In this document: positions 52,036 to 63,153 of the stretch, in pieces
How positions within the stretch are numbered: position 1 is the stretch's first letter
How the letters are laid out: each line of letters starts with the position of its first letter
Assembly: GCA_046732895.1 (NCBI GenBank)
Contig: JBKPNZ010000009.1
Span: forward strand, 1-64,000
DNA from: JBKPNZ01 sp046732895
Lineage (GTDB): Bacteria > Actinomycetota > Thermoleophilia > Solirubrobacterales > 70-9
Length of the DNA stretch: 64,000 bases
Direction: 5' to 3'
Program-made: the position numbers and the translations under genes
Notes under the pieces: model-generated
Told to the model about the DNA's origin: nothing
Databases searched by the model: none
The model's input: the letters and a program-made list of their open reading frames with translations, nothing else

Positions 52036-52650
52036 ATGAATCCCGTCACCACTCCAGCCACCGAGGAGCGCGCCCTGCGCGCAGACGCCCGCCGCAACCG
52101 CGAGCGCATCATCCAGGCGGCGCGCGCTCGCTTCGCCGAGCAGGGGCTGGAGGCTCAGATCGACGAGATCGCGCGCGACGCCGAGGTCGGCGTGGGGACG
52201 GTCTACCGGCACTTCCCGACGAAGGACGACCTGATCGCGGCGCTCGCGGCGGCGCACTTCGAGGCGGTGGCGGCGCTGGCGCGCGAGTGCCTCGCCGAGC
52301 GCGATGCCTGGGATGCCTTCTCCGGCTATATGCGACGGGCCGCTGCGCTGCACGCCGAGGATCTCGCCCTGTCGGAGGCGATGGCATCCCGGCCAGCGAT
52401 GATGGGGGACGCGGCGCGCGCCGCCGGCATGCCGGAGCTGATGGAGGAGCTCGTCGAGCGAGCGAAGCGCGAGGGCGTCGTCCGCGCCGATGCGGATTGG
52501 GAGGACGTGCCGATGATGATCTGCGGCCTTGGGCGGATCACGCAGGCGGCCGAGGACGACACGGTCCCCTTCATGAACTGGGAGCGCATGCTCGCGCTCC
52601 TGCTGGACGGCCTGCGCGCCCCGGGCGTCACGCCGCTGCCCGAGCGCTAG
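52036..52650 (+). CDS. TetR-family transcriptional regulator
   Basis: A 204-residue repressor. The N-terminal helix-turn-helix is complete: RRNRERIIQAARARFAEQGLEAQIDEIARDAEVGVGTVYRHFPTKDDLIAAL. The C-terminal ligand domain (residues 75-190) is helical. It lies back to back with a DHA2 exporter gene, the classic arrangement for a drug-inducible pair. Confidence 0.92.
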   Translation: MNPVTTPATEERALRADARRNRERIIQAARARFAEQGLEAQIDEIARDAEVGVGTVYRHFPTKDDLIAALAAAHFEAVAALARECLAERDAWDAFSGYMRRAAALHAEDLALSEAMASRPAMMGDAARAAGMPELMEELVERAKREGVVRADADWEDVPMMICGLGRITQAAEDDTVPFMNWERMLALLLDGLRAPGVTPLPER

Positions 52651-52653
52651 GCG

Positions 52654-54084
<1,431 letters not shown>

Positions 54085-54090
54085 GAGCGC

Positions 54091-54096
54091 ATCGTA
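54091..54096 (-). promoter_or_regulatory. Leaderless -10 box (TACGAT) of ahcY
   Basis: Minus-strand TACGAT lies six bases before the ATG at 54084. I looked for a SAH riboswitch upstream and did not find its conserved core. Confidence 0.45.
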
Positions 54097-54170
54097 GCCA
54101 GCGAGCCGTTGGCGGAGTCGCGCCTCATGGCAATAAGGGAGACGCGGGGGCATCCTCGACTGCTGAAGGC

Positions 54171-54201
54171 TTGAACCCCTTATAGGGGCATAGGGCTTCA
54201 A
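54171..54201. repeat. Small inverted repeat before the DUF559 pseudogene
   Basis: TTGAACCCC and GGGCTTCAA arms enclose CCCCTTATAGGGG-like self-complementary bases. It ends three bases before the ATG at 54205, so it could be an operator or RNA hairpin at that start. A similar CCTATAGG core occurs in the repeat at 5015-5062. Confidence 0.35.
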
Positions 54202-54204
54202 CAG

Positions 54205-55118
54205 ATGGCCAAAGCGGCTTGGGCGCTCGCTCGCGCTCAGCGCTGGGTGATCTCACGTGCCCAGTTGCTCGACTTGGGCTACTCACGCAAGGCGATCGAG
54301 CACCGGCTTGCCACCGGCCGGCTGCACCCCATCTATCCCGGGATCTACGCCGTGGGCCGGCGGCAGCTCACCCGGCGCGGCCATTGGATGGCCGCCGTCC
54401 TTCGATGCGGCGATGGCGCGTCCTCAGCCACACGAGCGCGGCATCGCTGTGGGGCATCCGCACCTTCCCCCACAAGCCCATCCACGTTTCGGTCCCCGCA
54501 ACCGTCGTCAGGCGACAGTCGGGCATCGTGGTCCATCGCCGATCGTGGCTCACCCCCGATCACGTGCGGATGAGGCAGCGCATCCCCCTGACGTCGGTGC
54601 CACTGACCCTGGTTGATATCGCCCCCCACGTGACCCGTGACGAGCTCGAGGCGGCGATCAACGAAGCCGACAAGCTGGAGCTCTGCGATCCGGAATCGCT
54701 GCGCGAGCGCCTCGAGAACTTCCGCCACCACGCCGGTGTCGGGAAGCTCCGCGAAACACTCGACCGCCGCACCTTCGCACTGACCGATTCGCAGCTCGAG
54801 CGACGTTTCCTGAGGCTCGTGGAGGAAGCCGGGCTGCCGCGGCCGCTTACCAAGCAAGTCGTGAACGGGGCCCGCGTCGACTTCTACTGGCCCGATCTCG
54901 GCCTTGTGGTTGAAACGGATGGACTGCGCTACCACCGGACCGCGAGCTCGCAGTCCCGGGACCTGTCGAGGGATCACGCGCACCTGTCGGCCGGCCTGAC
55001 CGCAATGCGCTTCTCCCACGAGCAAGTCCGCTTCGATGCGGCGTCAGTGCGGGCGATCCTTCGGCGCGTCGCGGCTGCCCGCCGCGAGCGGCGGGCGCCC
55101 CCGACCCGCCTCGACTAG
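54205..55118 (+). pseudogene. AbiEi-like/DUF559 endonuclease-fold gene with a single frameshift
   Basis: The first part (54205 to about 54420) encodes an AbiEi-type winged-helix N-terminus (RAQRWVISRAQLLDLGYSRKAIEHR, IYPGIYAVGRR, GHWMAAVLRCGDGA). The rest continues in another frame from about 54420: VLSHTSAASLWGIR, then a DUF559 (Vsr-like) C-terminus with VVETDGLRYHR. One missing base near 54418-54421 joins them; a corrected product would have about 304 residues. Such proteins are common and variable in this group of bacteria. It is either a recent inactivation or a sequencing error. Confidence 0.8.
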
Positions 55119-55121
55119 CCT
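55116..55121 (+). promoter_or_regulatory. Possible leaderless -10 box (TAGCCT) of the second nucleotidyltransferase
   Basis: TAGCCT lies seven bases before the ATG at 55129. Its TAG is also the stop of the DUF559 frame. Confidence 0.35.
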
Positions 55122-55128
55122 GCCGCCG

Positions 55129-56139
55129 ATGAGAGCCATGGTGATGGCAGCCGGGCTTGGCACCCGCCTGCGACCGCTCACGTACGAGGTGCCGAAGCCG
55201 ATGGTGCCGGTGGCCAACCGCCCGGTGCTGGAGCACATCCTGCGGCTCGTGCGCTCGCATGGGTTCGGCGAGGTGATCGCGAACCTGCACTGGTTCCCCG
55301 AGACGATCCGCGACCACTTCGGGGACGGGTCCGGGCTCGGGCTTGATCTGGCGTACTCCGAAGAGCCAGAGCTGCTGGGGACGGCTGGAGGCGTCAGGAA
55401 CGTGCGCGAGTTCCTCGCCGGGGGCGAGGACGACTCCTTTCTGGTCATGGCCGGCGACGCTCTCAGCGACATCGACCTGAGTGCGCTGGCCAAGGCCCAC
55501 GCGGCGCACGACGGTGTCGCGACGCTGGCGGTGCGGAGGGTCTCGAACGTCAGCGAATTCGGCGTGGTGATCGCCGGCGAGGACGGGCGCGTGCAGGGCT
55601 TTCAGGAGAAGCCGGATGCGGCGGAGGCCTTGTCCGATCTGGCGAACTGCATGATCTACATGCTGCGCGACGACGTCTTCGACTACTTCCCCGAGGCCGA
55701 CGTCCTGGACTTCGCCCTCGACGTCTTCCCGGCGCTCCTCGACCACGACGTCCCGTTCCACATCCACACGATCGGGGAATACTGGAACGACGTCGGCTCG
55801 GTCCGCGAGTACCTGAGCGGCAACCTCGACGCACTCGAGGGCGTCGTTCGCGTCGACGGGCTGGGGGAGCTGATCGAAGGTCCGGTCGCCGGCGAGGAGC
55901 CGGAACCGGGCACGTTCGGCAGGGTCCTGCTGGGGGAAGGCTGCGAGATCGGCGTGGGCGCCCGCATCGAGGGACCGCTTGTCGTGGGGCCTGGGGCTCG
56001 TATCGGCGATCGCGCGATCGTCAAGCAATCGGTCGTCCTTCCGGGCGCCGAGGTTCCCGCCGATGCGCTTGTCGTCGGCTCGATCTGTGGCCGGCGGGGT
56101 GCGCTCGCGGCGCCGGACGGTGACGGGGGCGGCCCGTGA
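55129..56139 (+). CDS. Sugar-1-phosphate nucleotidyltransferase (mannose-1-phosphate guanylyltransferase-like)
   Basis: A 336-residue enzyme related to the one at 48233. Its opening VMAAGLGTRLRPLTYEVPKPMVPVANRPVLEH is closer to the canonical GxGTRLxPLT...PKP. Also visible are MAGDALSDID, EKPDAAE and GEYWNDVGSVREYL. The C-terminal beta-helix part is short (residues about 280-325). It probably makes GDP-mannose or another nucleotide sugar for wall glycans. The stop overlaps the thrB GTG (GTGA). Confidence 0.88.
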   Translation: MRAMVMAAGLGTRLRPLTYEVPKPMVPVANRPVLEHILRLVRSHGFGEVIANLHWFPETIRDHFGDGSGLGLDLAYSEEPELLGTAGGVRNVREFLAGGEDDSFLVMAGDALSDIDLSALAKAHAAHDGVATLAVRRVSNVSEFGVVIAGEDGRVQGFQEKPDAAEALSDLANCMIYMLRDDVFDYFPEADVLDFALDVFPALLDHDVPFHIHTIGEYWNDVGSVREYLSGNLDALEGVVRVDGLGELIEGPVAGEEPEPGTFGRVLLGEGCEIGVGARIEGPLVVGPGARIGDRAIVKQSVVLPGAEVPADALVVGSICGRRGALAAPDGDGGGP

Positions 56140-57023
56140 CCCTGCGTCGCAGGCTCGTGCGCGTGCCGGCGAGCTCGGCAAACCTCGGGCCTGGGTTCGA
56201 CGTGCTCGCGGCGGCTCTCTCCATGCACCTGGAGCTCGAGGTGAGCGAGGCCGGGGAGTTCGCGGTCGACACCGGCGGCCTCGAGGTCCGGGGCGATCGC
56301 ACGAACTTGTGCGTGCGCGCGTTCGAGGAGCTCCACTCCGCCGACGGGCTGCGCTTTGAGATTCGCAGCGAAATCCCATTGGCCCGCGGCCTTGGCTCGA
56401 GCGCCGCCGCCATCCTCGCCGGGCTTTTGGCCGCCGATCACATGTACGAGCTCGCCCTCGACCGTGACGAGATCTACGCACGTGCCGTCGAGCTGGAGGG
56501 TCATCCCGACAACGTCGCCGCAGCCCTCCACGGCGGCGTCGCGCTCTGCCCACGGCCCGAGACGGGCGGGAACCTGCCGCCGCCGGTGCGTCTCGAGCCC
56601 CCGCAGGGAGTGGAGCCGCTGCTCGTGATCCCGTTCGAGCCGGTCGCGACCGCTGAGGCCCGTTCGGCGCTCCCCGATGACGTGTCGCACTCAGCCGCCG
56701 TCGCCAACGTCGCCGCGGTGGCCCAGCTGGTGCTGGGAATCGAGCGCTCCGACCTGACGCTGATCGAGCGTGGCCTTGCCGACCGCCTACACCAGCCGCC
56801 CCGCGAGTCCCTCTATCCACGCTCGCTCGAGCTGGTCGATGGCATCGGTGAGTTCGGCGCGATCGGCGCCTCGATCTCCGGCGCCGGCCCCACCGTCCTC
56901 GTCTGGTGCTTCTGGCAGGACACGGGCAAGGTCGCTGAAGCGATGACGAAGGTCACGCGCGGCTGGGCAGACGTCGTGCGCGCGCCGTTCAGTCCCCTGG
57001 GCGCGGACGTGGCCGAGCTCTAA
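56136..57023 (+). CDS. thrB: Homoserine kinase
   Basis: A 295-residue GHMP kinase for the threonine pathway. It opens with VRVPASSANLGPGFDVLAAAL, the homoserine-kinase signature. The ATP loop is PLARGLGSSAAAILAGL, followed by GHPDNVAAALHGG and the C-terminal GAFGAxxSGAGP equivalent (GAIGASISGAGPTVLV). The start is GTG. hom and thrC are not in the window. Confidence 0.93.
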   Translation: MTLRRRLVRVPASSANLGPGFDVLAAALSMHLELEVSEAGEFAVDTGGLEVRGDRTNLCVRAFEELHSADGLRFEIRSEIPLARGLGSSAAAILAGLLAADHMYELALDRDEIYARAVELEGHPDNVAAALHGGVALCPRPETGGNLPPPVRLEPPQGVEPLLVIPFEPVATAEARSALPDDVSHSAAVANVAAVAQLVLGIERSDLTLIERGLADRLHQPPRESLYPRSLELVDGIGEFGAIGASISGAGPTVLVWCFWQDTGKVAEAMTKVTRGWADVVRAPFSPLGADVAEL

Positions 57024-57458
57024 CTAGTCCAGCAGTCCCAGCTGCCGCAGGATCGAGACCGAGTCCGAGTACACGTCCTTGCGCTTGACGAGCCCGCCCT
57101 CGAACGGAATCACGTCAAGGCCGTCCCAGGTGATGGTCCTGCCGGTGGGTTCGGCGACGAGATCTCCGCGGCGCATCGTGTTCGCGTGGGTCGCCGTCGC
57201 GGTCCACTCCTGCACGATGAGCCCCTCGCGCGCGTAGGTGCGCCTGCCGTCGAAGCGGATGTCGGGCCACGTCTCGAAGATCGCCCCGATGTGGCCCCGG
57301 ACCGCCTCGCCCTCCGCCGACTCGCCCGCCGTGTGGTTGTGGAAGACCATGTCGGGCGCGTGCATCGCCATGATCGCGTCCAGGTCGTGCGCGTTCCACG
57401 CGTCGTTGTAGCGCGCGATCGCCGCCTCGAGAGCCTCGGGTGCGTCGGCCGCGCTCAC
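57024..57458 (-). CDS. SnoaL-like polyketide cyclase-fold protein
   Basis: A 144-residue NTF2/SnoaL-like protein with the common features RYNDAWNAHDLDAIMAMHAPDMVFHNHT, GRRTYAREGLIVQEWTATATH and VKRKDVYSDSVSILRQLG. No catalytic role can be fixed. Its GTG start follows the parA stop within one or two bases, so the two genes are cotranscribed. It is not close to the SnoaL-like protein at 30470. Confidence 0.82.
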   Translation of the reverse strand: MSAADAPEALEAAIARYNDAWNAHDLDAIMAMHAPDMVFHNHTAGESAEGEAVRGHIGAIFETWPDIRFDGRRTYAREGLIVQEWTATATHANTMRRGDLVAEPTGRTITWDGLDVIPFEGGLVKRKDVYSDSVSILRQLGLLD

Positions 57459-57459
57459 C

Positions 57460-58266
57460 TCAGCCGACCCCGGCGCCTGCGGGGACGACCTCGGCGCTCA
57501 GCTCGTCCAGGGGCTCAAGCATCTCCGGCATCCCCAGCCGCCTGAGGATCTCGCCCGCGAGCGAGAGATAGTCCGCGCCGCGATCGGGGCGGTAGTCGAG
57601 GATCGGGATCGCGCGCTCGGCGGACTCGGCGTAGGCGATCGACTGACGGATCACCGTTCGGAACAGCTTGTCACCGAAGCGCTCGCTCAGGGCGTCAAGG
57701 GTCTGCCGCGCGTGCTTCGTGCGCATGTTGGCGATGTTGAGGACCACCCCGAGCAGGTCGAGGTCGGGATTCAGCGATTCCCGCGCGAGGTCGACGACCT
57801 CCATCGCCTGCTCCATCCCCTGAAGGGAGAAGTACTGGGCCTCGGTCGAGAGGATTGCGTGATCCGCGGCGACGAGCGCATTCACCGTCAGGAGCCCGAG
57901 CGTGGGTGGGCAGTCGATCAGGATCAGGTCCTTCTGGCGCTTCAGCTCGCGCAGGCCGTTGCGCAACGTCACCTCACGCCCGATCTTGCCGGCGAGCATC
58001 AACTCCGCCTCGGCCAGGCGCATGTTCGCGGGGAGCACCGAGCCGTGCACGGCATCGACGGCCCGGGCCTGGGCCTGGAGGACGTCCGAGAGGGTCGGGT
58101 TGGCGTCCGGCGGCGTGTCGAAATAGTCGGAGAGGTTCCCCTGGGGGTCGGCGTCGATCGCGAGGACGCTGAGCCCCAGGCGCTCGAAGACGTCGGTCAG
58201 GGACCGGACCATCGTCGTCTTCCCGGTGCCGCCCTTCTGTGAGAGGACTGCGATGGTGACGGCCAC
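57460..58266 (-). CDS. ParA/Soj-family ATPase without adjacent ParB
   Basis: A 268-residue deviant-Walker ATPase. The A' motif KGGTGKTT with its signature lysine is at residues 11-18 (SQKGGTGKTTMV). Also visible are DADPQGNLSDYF, LILIDCPPTLGLL and VLNIANMRTKHARQTLDAL. ParA proteins position DNA or protein complexes. No parB or centromere-like repeats are seen, so it may position another cargo. GTG start six bases from a TAAAGT box. Confidence 0.9.
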   Translation of the reverse strand: MAVTIAVLSQKGGTGKTTMVRSLTDVFERLGLSVLAIDADPQGNLSDYFDTPPDANPTLSDVLQAQARAVDAVHGSVLPANMRLAEAELMLAGKIGREVTLRNGLRELKRQKDLILIDCPPTLGLLTVNALVAADHAILSTEAQYFSLQGMEQAMEVVDLARESLNPDLDLLGVVLNIANMRTKHARQTLDALSERFGDKLFRTVIRQSIAYAESAERAIPILDYRPDRGADYLSLAGEILRRLGMPEMLEPLDELSAEVVPAGAGVG

Positions 58267-58272
58267 GGCGCG

Positions 58273-58278
58273 ACTTTA
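58273..58278 (-). promoter_or_regulatory. Leaderless -10 box (TAAAGT) of parA
   Basis: Minus-strand TAAAGT lies six bases before the GTG at 58266. Confidence 0.45.
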
Positions 58279-58355
58279 TCGCGCCCGCGCACGAGTACGG
58301 GCAGGTGCAGCATCAGGCGCCAGCAGCGGCACGGTTCTCGAGTCCGATAACGGCC

Positions 58356-58361
58356 GTATAC
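58356..58361 (+). promoter_or_regulatory. Candidate -10 (TATACT) of gltB
   Basis: TATACT matches the -10 consensus at five of six positions and lies 64 bases before the gltB ATG, which has its own ribosome-binding site. A -35 is not evident. Confidence 0.4.
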
Positions 58362-58425
58362 TCTCGCGCTCCGTTTCGTCCCCGTCGCGCGCCCGCTCGA
58401 AGAAGGTGCGGACCCGGAGGTGAGA

Positions 58426-61400
58426 ATGCGAAGTCCCTCTCAAGGCCCGTCCGGCGTGCGCGCGGAGCAACCCGCCGGCGCAGCCGATCTCGAGCAGCAC
58501 CGTTACTCGCCCGAGCTTCCGTGGCGACCCCGCGTCTCACCGCCGTCGGTGGAGGATCGCGATGCGTGCGCGATCTACGCCTCCGTTCGCAAGGACGCAA
58601 CGCCCAGCCGCGAGCCGGTGACCCTGGCGCTCGCGAACCTCCAGAAGATGCTTCACCGCGCCGGCAACGTGGACGGCGAGGGCGACGGCTGCGGAATCCT
58701 CGTCGATATTCCCCGCAGGCTCTGGTCGGAGGACGTCCGCGCCGGCGGCCACAGCCCCGCCCTGGTTCTGGACGAGGGATTCGCGGTCGCCCACATCTTC
58801 ATCGAGCGGTCGGCAGACCTGGAGCGGGCCCAGCACGACGCCCGCGAGATCCTCGGCCGCGGGGGCTTCCGCATCCTCGCCGAGCGGCTCGGCGCAACCG
58901 ACTCCCAGGCGCTTGGCCCCACCGCCCGCGAGGAGGAGCCGCACTTCTGGCAGGTGGGTGGCCTGGTCGCCGATTCCCAGCGCTCGGAGCGCGTCTTCGA
59001 CCTGATGATCGAGCTCGAGTCAGAGCTCGGCTTCCACGTCCCCTCGTTCTCTGCGGCAACCTGTGTCTACAAGGTGATGGGCGCGCCCAAGGTCCTGGGC
59101 GAGTACTACCCAGACCTCCGCGACGAGCGCTTCGAGACGATCGGCTGCTTCGGTCACAACCGCTACTCGACGAACACGTGGCCCTCGTTCAAGCGGGTGC
59201 AGCCGTTCTCGGTTCTGGGTCACAACGGTGAGATCAACACGATCGCTCAGCTGCGCCAGGAGGCGCGCATGCTCGGCGTCCACATCCACCGCGATGGCTC
59301 CGACTCCCAGGACCTCAACCGCACCATCGACACGCTGATCCGCAAGGAGGGCCTCTCGCTGGCGGAGGCGATGGAGATGGTGGTTCCGCCCGTGGTGAAC
59401 GAGATTCGCTCGCTGCCCGAGGAGTTGCATGCCTTCTACATGTACCTGCGCCAGGCGATGGGCCCGTTCGCGCAGGGGCCCGTCGCATTGATCGCCCGTC
59501 ATCGCGATGAGTGCGTGTTCTCCGCCGACGCACTCGGCCTGAGGCCCCTATGGAGGCTCGAGACGGCGGCTGACCACATCTTCAGCTCCGAGCCCGGCGT
59601 CGTCAGCGTCGACGAGATGGTCTCCGAGCCCCTTCCCCTGGGCCCCGGGGAGAAGTTCCTGGTCACGATCGACCGGCAGAAGCGCGCGTCACGCCTGTGG
59701 GACCACCACGAGATGCAGCGCGAGGTCGCTCGCCGCTGGCTCGAGCGCACCGGGGCGACCGAGGTCGCCGGCTACGACCGCGCTCTGGTCACCGGCGGCC
59801 CTCTGCACGGCCCCGAGATCCCCGGCTACACGGCGGCCGGCCCCTCGGAGCCGGTGAAGGTCGAGGACCGCATTCTCGCGGGGTTCGGCTGGCAGCGCGA
59901 CGACGTGAAGCTCTGCCAGCAGATGGCCTCGAACGGCGCCGAGCCGATCGGCTCCCTGGGCTATGACGGGCCGCTCGCAGCGCTCTCCCCAGAGCGCCAG
60001 AACCTCGCCGACTACTTCAAGGAGACGGTCGCGGTCGTGACGAACCCCGCGATCGACCGCGAGCGCGAGATCGAGCACTTCTCGACCCGGGCGGTGTTCG
60101 GCAGGCGCCCCCCGGTCGGCGATCCGTCGACGGACACAGGCACGGTCGAGACCTCCTTCCCGGTCATCCTGGGTGGGCATCACGATCTCGCGCCGCTCTC
60201 AGACGAGACCTACCGGCGCATCGCCCGCGATCACCGCACCTGGGTGCTCGAGGACCTGTGGGAGGAGTTCAGGGGACGCGCGGCGGCAATCGACACGGCG
60301 CTGCTCGAGTCCGAGACGACGAAGGGCGCGGTCGACCGGATCCGCCAGGAGGCCGTGAGGCGGGTCCGCGACGGCGCCGAGCTGGTCGTGCTCACCGACC
60401 GCGTCGTCTACGACGGCGAGCGGCGCTTCTGCGACCCACATCTGGCGCTGTCGGCCGTCGACCAGGCCCTGAAGCAGTTCCGCGTCGAGCCCGGCGAGGA
60501 GAACCTGCGCCGGCGCTGCTCGATCGTGCTGCGCTCGGCCGCGATCCGCAACGTCCACGACGTGGTTCTTGCGCTCGGCCTGGGCGCGAACGGCGTCTGC
60601 CCCTACGTGATGCTCGAGGTCATCTGCGTGGACGACTACGAGGAGGACGTCTCCAACATCTGCGCGGCGCTGGCGAAGGGGATCGAGAAGGTGATCTCGA
60701 CCATCGGTATCCACGAGGTGCGCGGGTACGCCCGCCAGTTCTCGTCGATCGGGGTGCGCCCGGAGCTCGCCGAGATCCTGCAGACGGAGGCATTCGCCGC
60801 CTCCGAGAAGGCCGGGCTCGGATTCGCGGACCTCGACTCCGACACGGACGAGCGCCACCGGATCCTGCGGGGGGACACTGAGTCGAAGCCGGCGAAGACG
60901 TTCCGCTTCTACCCCAAGGTCTACAAGGCCGCGATCGCTGCGGCCAACGGCACCGCGACCTACGAGGAGTACTCGCAGAAGGTGCGCGACCTCGAGGCTC
61001 AGAGCCCGATCTCGATGCGCCACATCATGGGCCTGCGGAGCGATCGCGATGCCATCGATCCCGAGTCCGTCGACCCGGGCATCGGGCATCACGACTACCC
61101 GATCGTGATCTCCTCGATGAGTTTCGGGTCGCAGTCCGAGCCCGCCTTCCGGGCCTACGCCGAGGCGGCGAAGGCGGCGAACATCCTGTGCATCAACGGC
61201 GAGGGCGGCGAGATCCGCGACATGTACGGCCGCTATCGCAAGTGGCGCGGGCAGCAGGTCGCCTCCGGCCGCTTCGGCGTCTCGGCGGAGATGCTGAACG
61301 CCTCCTATGTGGCTGAGATCAAGATCGGCCAGGGCGCGAAGCCCGGCGAGGGCGGCCACCTGCCCGGCAAGAAGGTCTCGGAGAAGGTCGCCGCCGCGCG

Positions 61401-63141
61401 TAACGCGTCGCCCGGCACCGACCTGATCTCGCCTTCCAACAACCACGACCTCTACTCAATCGAGGACCTCGCGGAGCTGATCGACGAGCTGAAGACCGTC
61501 AACCCGGACGTTCGTGTCTCGGTGAAGGTGCCGGTGGTGCCGAACATCGGCACGATCGGGCTCGGCATCGCCAAGGCCGGCGCCGACATCATCACCCTGT
61601 CCGGCTTCGAGGGCGGGACCGGCGCCGCGCGCCAGCACGCCCTCCGCCACGTCGGCCTGCCGTCGGACGTCGGCACCCGTCTGGTCCATCAGGCGCTGAT
61701 GGAGGCGGGCATCCGCAACCGCGTGGAGATCTGGGCGGATGGCGGCTACCGCCACGCGCACGACATCGTGAAGCTCCTCTGCATGGGGGCGAACCGGATC
61801 GGGTTCGGAACGCTTGCCATGGTCTCGCTCGGCTGCACGATCTGCCGCGGCTGCCAGCTCGACACCTGTCACGTGGGCATCGCAACGCAGATCGAGACGG
61901 TCGAACAGGCTCAGGAGCACGGGCTGAAGAAGTTCACGCCCCAGGCGGTCGAGTCGGCGGCCGAGAGCTGCGCCCGCTTCTTCAGCTCGATGGGTCAGGA
62001 GATCCGCGAGGTCGTCGCCGGGCTCGGCTACGAGCGGGCCCAGGATCTCGTCGGCCGCTATGACCTCCTGGAGCAGATCGCGCAGGCCGAGGCGATCGAC
62101 CTGGCCCCACTCGTCACACCCCTCGAGGAGTACCTCGATTTGGAGCCGGCCGACCTGCCCGCGCCCGTCGCCGAGGAGGAGCTCGTGGCCGCGGAGGGGC
62201 GGGCCGAGGCCGGCCTCGTCCGTGCGCGCCCGATCCGGATGGAGTCGAAGGAGGCCTCGGCGCAGATCGCGGCCCTGGCGGCCGACGTCTGCCGCGGGAC
62301 AGCGGTGCGCGAGGAGTTCCCCCGGCCCACCGATGCCCACGATCGCGTCCTCGGGACCGAGCTCGCCGGCGCCCTGTCACGTGCACGCATCTACGACGGT
62401 GCGGCCGAGGGCTCCGAGGACGTACTCGCCGAGCTCGCCTTCAACGGCGGCTCGGTCGCCGGGCAGGGGTTCGGCGCGTTCAACGCGTACGGCCTGCACG
62501 TGAGGGTCGAGGGCGGCGCCCAGGACGGTGTCGGCAAGACGATGCTGGGCGGTACCGTCTCGATCATGAAGGGGCGGAACGGCGCCGGCGAGCGGGTGAA
62601 CGGCTCGGTCGGGAAGTCTTTCGCCTACGGCGCCCAGCGCGGCCGCCTGTTCGTTCAGGGGTCGGCCGACTCGCGCTTCTGCATCCGGCTCTCGGGCGCC
62701 GACGTGGTGCTCGGCGGCGAGCCGGCGGCACCGCTCGACGACGCCAGGGGGTGCATCTCCGATCGCGCCAACGCCAAGGGGTTCGCCTTCGAGTACATGA
62801 CCTCGGGGCGCGCGGTCGTCCTCGGCGACATCGGGCCTTGGGCGTGCGCGGGAATGACGGGCGGGCGCGTCTACGTCCGCACGAGCGAGGAGTGGAACCT
62901 GGATCGCGCGGCGATCGAGCGGCGCCTCGGCGAGGGCGCGAAGGTCAAGCTCTCGGAGCTCGATGCAGAGGGACAGCTCGACGTCGACGACCTACTCGGC
63001 CACTATGCCGAGGAACTGCGCGCCACCGGGCAGGAGGAGGAGGCAGAGCGGATGTCCGCGCTCGCGGCCAACGCCCCGCAGAACTTCCTCATGATCATCC
63101 CGGAGAAGGTCCAGGCCGACCCGAACATCTCCACCGAGTAG
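58426..63141 (+). CDS. gltB: Glutamate synthase large subunit
   Basis: A 1571-residue enzyme making glutamate from glutamine and 2-oxoglutarate. The N-terminal glutaminase nucleophile is probably C48 (DACAIYAS), which implies a 47-residue propeptide; HRAGNVDGEGDGCGI follows. The FMN barrel begins near VISSMSFGSQSEPAF and INGEGGE. Cluster cysteines are C1137, C1140, C1143 and C1148 (CTICRGCQLDTC), with three expected to bind [3Fe-4S]. The GXGXG domain is complete. ATG at 58426 is chosen because GGAGG ends five bases before it. No gltD is present in the window. Confidence 0.94.
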   Translation: MRSPSQGPSGVRAEQPAGAADLEQHRYSPELPWRPRVSPPSVEDRDACAIYASVRKDATPSREPVTLALANLQKMLHRAGNVDGEGDGCGILVDIPRRLWSEDVRAGGHSPALVLDEGFAVAHIFIERSADLERAQHDAREILGRGGFRILAERLGATDSQALGPTAREEEPHFWQVGGLVADSQRSERVFDLMIELESELGFHVPSFSAATCVYKVMGAPKVLGEYYPDLRDERFETIGCFGHNRYSTNTWPSFKRVQPFSVLGHNGEINTIAQLRQEARMLGVHIHRDGSDSQDLNRTIDTLIRKEGLSLAEAMEMVVPPVVNEIRSLPEELHAFYMYLRQAMGPFAQGPVALIARHRDECVFSADALGLRPLWRLETAADHIFSSEPGVVSVDEMVSEPLPLGPGEKFLVTIDRQKRASRLWDHHEMQREVARRWLERTGATEVAGYDRALVTGGPLHGPEIPGYTAAGPSEPVKVEDRILAGFGWQRDDVKLCQQMASNGAEPIGSLGYDGPLAALSPERQNLADYFKETVAVVTNPAIDREREIEHFSTRAVFGRRPPVGDPSTDTGTVETSFPVILGGHHDLAPLSDETYRRIARDHRTWVLEDLWEEFRGRAAAIDTALLESETTKGAVDRIRQEAVRRVRDGAELVVLTDRVVYDGERRFCDPHLALSAVDQALKQFRVEPGEENLRRRCSIVLRSAAIRNVHDVVLALGLGANGVCPYVMLEVICVDDYEEDVSNICAALAKGIEKVISTIGIHEVRGYARQFSSIGVRPELAEILQTEAFAASEKAGLGFADLDSDTDERHRILRGDTESKPAKTFRFYPKVYKAAIAAANGTATYEEYSQKVRDLEAQSPISMRHIMGLRSDRDAIDPESVDPGIGHHDYPIVISSMSFGSQSEPAFRAYAEAAKAANILCINGEGGEIRDMYGRYRKWRGQQVASGRFGVSAEMLNASYVAEIKIGQGAKPGEGGHLPGKKVSEKVAAARNASPGTDLISPSNNHDLYSIEDLAELIDELKTVNPDVRVSVKVPVVPNIGTIGLGIAKAGADIITLSGFEGGTGAARQHALRHVGLPSDVGTRLVHQALMEAGIRNRVEIWADGGYRHAHDIVKLLCMGANRIGFGTLAMVSLGCTICRGCQLDTCHVGIATQIETVEQAQEHGLKKFTPQAVESAAESCARFFSSMGQEIREVVAGLGYERAQDLVGRYDLLEQIAQAEAIDLAPLVTPLEEYLDLEPADLPAPVAEEELVAAEGRAEAGLVRARPIRMESKEASAQIAALAADVCRGTAVREEFPRPTDAHDRVLGTELAGALSRARIYDGAAEGSEDVLAELAFNGGSVAGQGFGAFNAYGLHVRVEGGAQDGVGKTMLGGTVSIMKGRNGAGERVNGSVGKSFAYGAQRGRLFVQGSADSRFCIRLSGADVVLGGEPAAPLDDARGCISDRANAKGFAFEYMTSGRAVVLGDIGPWACAGMTGGRVYVRTSEEWNLDRAAIERRLGEGAKVKLSELDAEGQLDVDDLLGHYAEELRATGQEEEAERMSALAANAPQNFLMIIPEKVQADPNISTE

Positions 63142-63153
63142 CCCCCGACCACG

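Noticed and set aside
54085..54200. SAH riboswitch upstream of ahcY
   Set aside because: The stretch has a few similar bases (GAGGCGCGACTCC) but not the conserved core and pseudoknot, and the nearby TACGAT box implies a leaderless mRNA.
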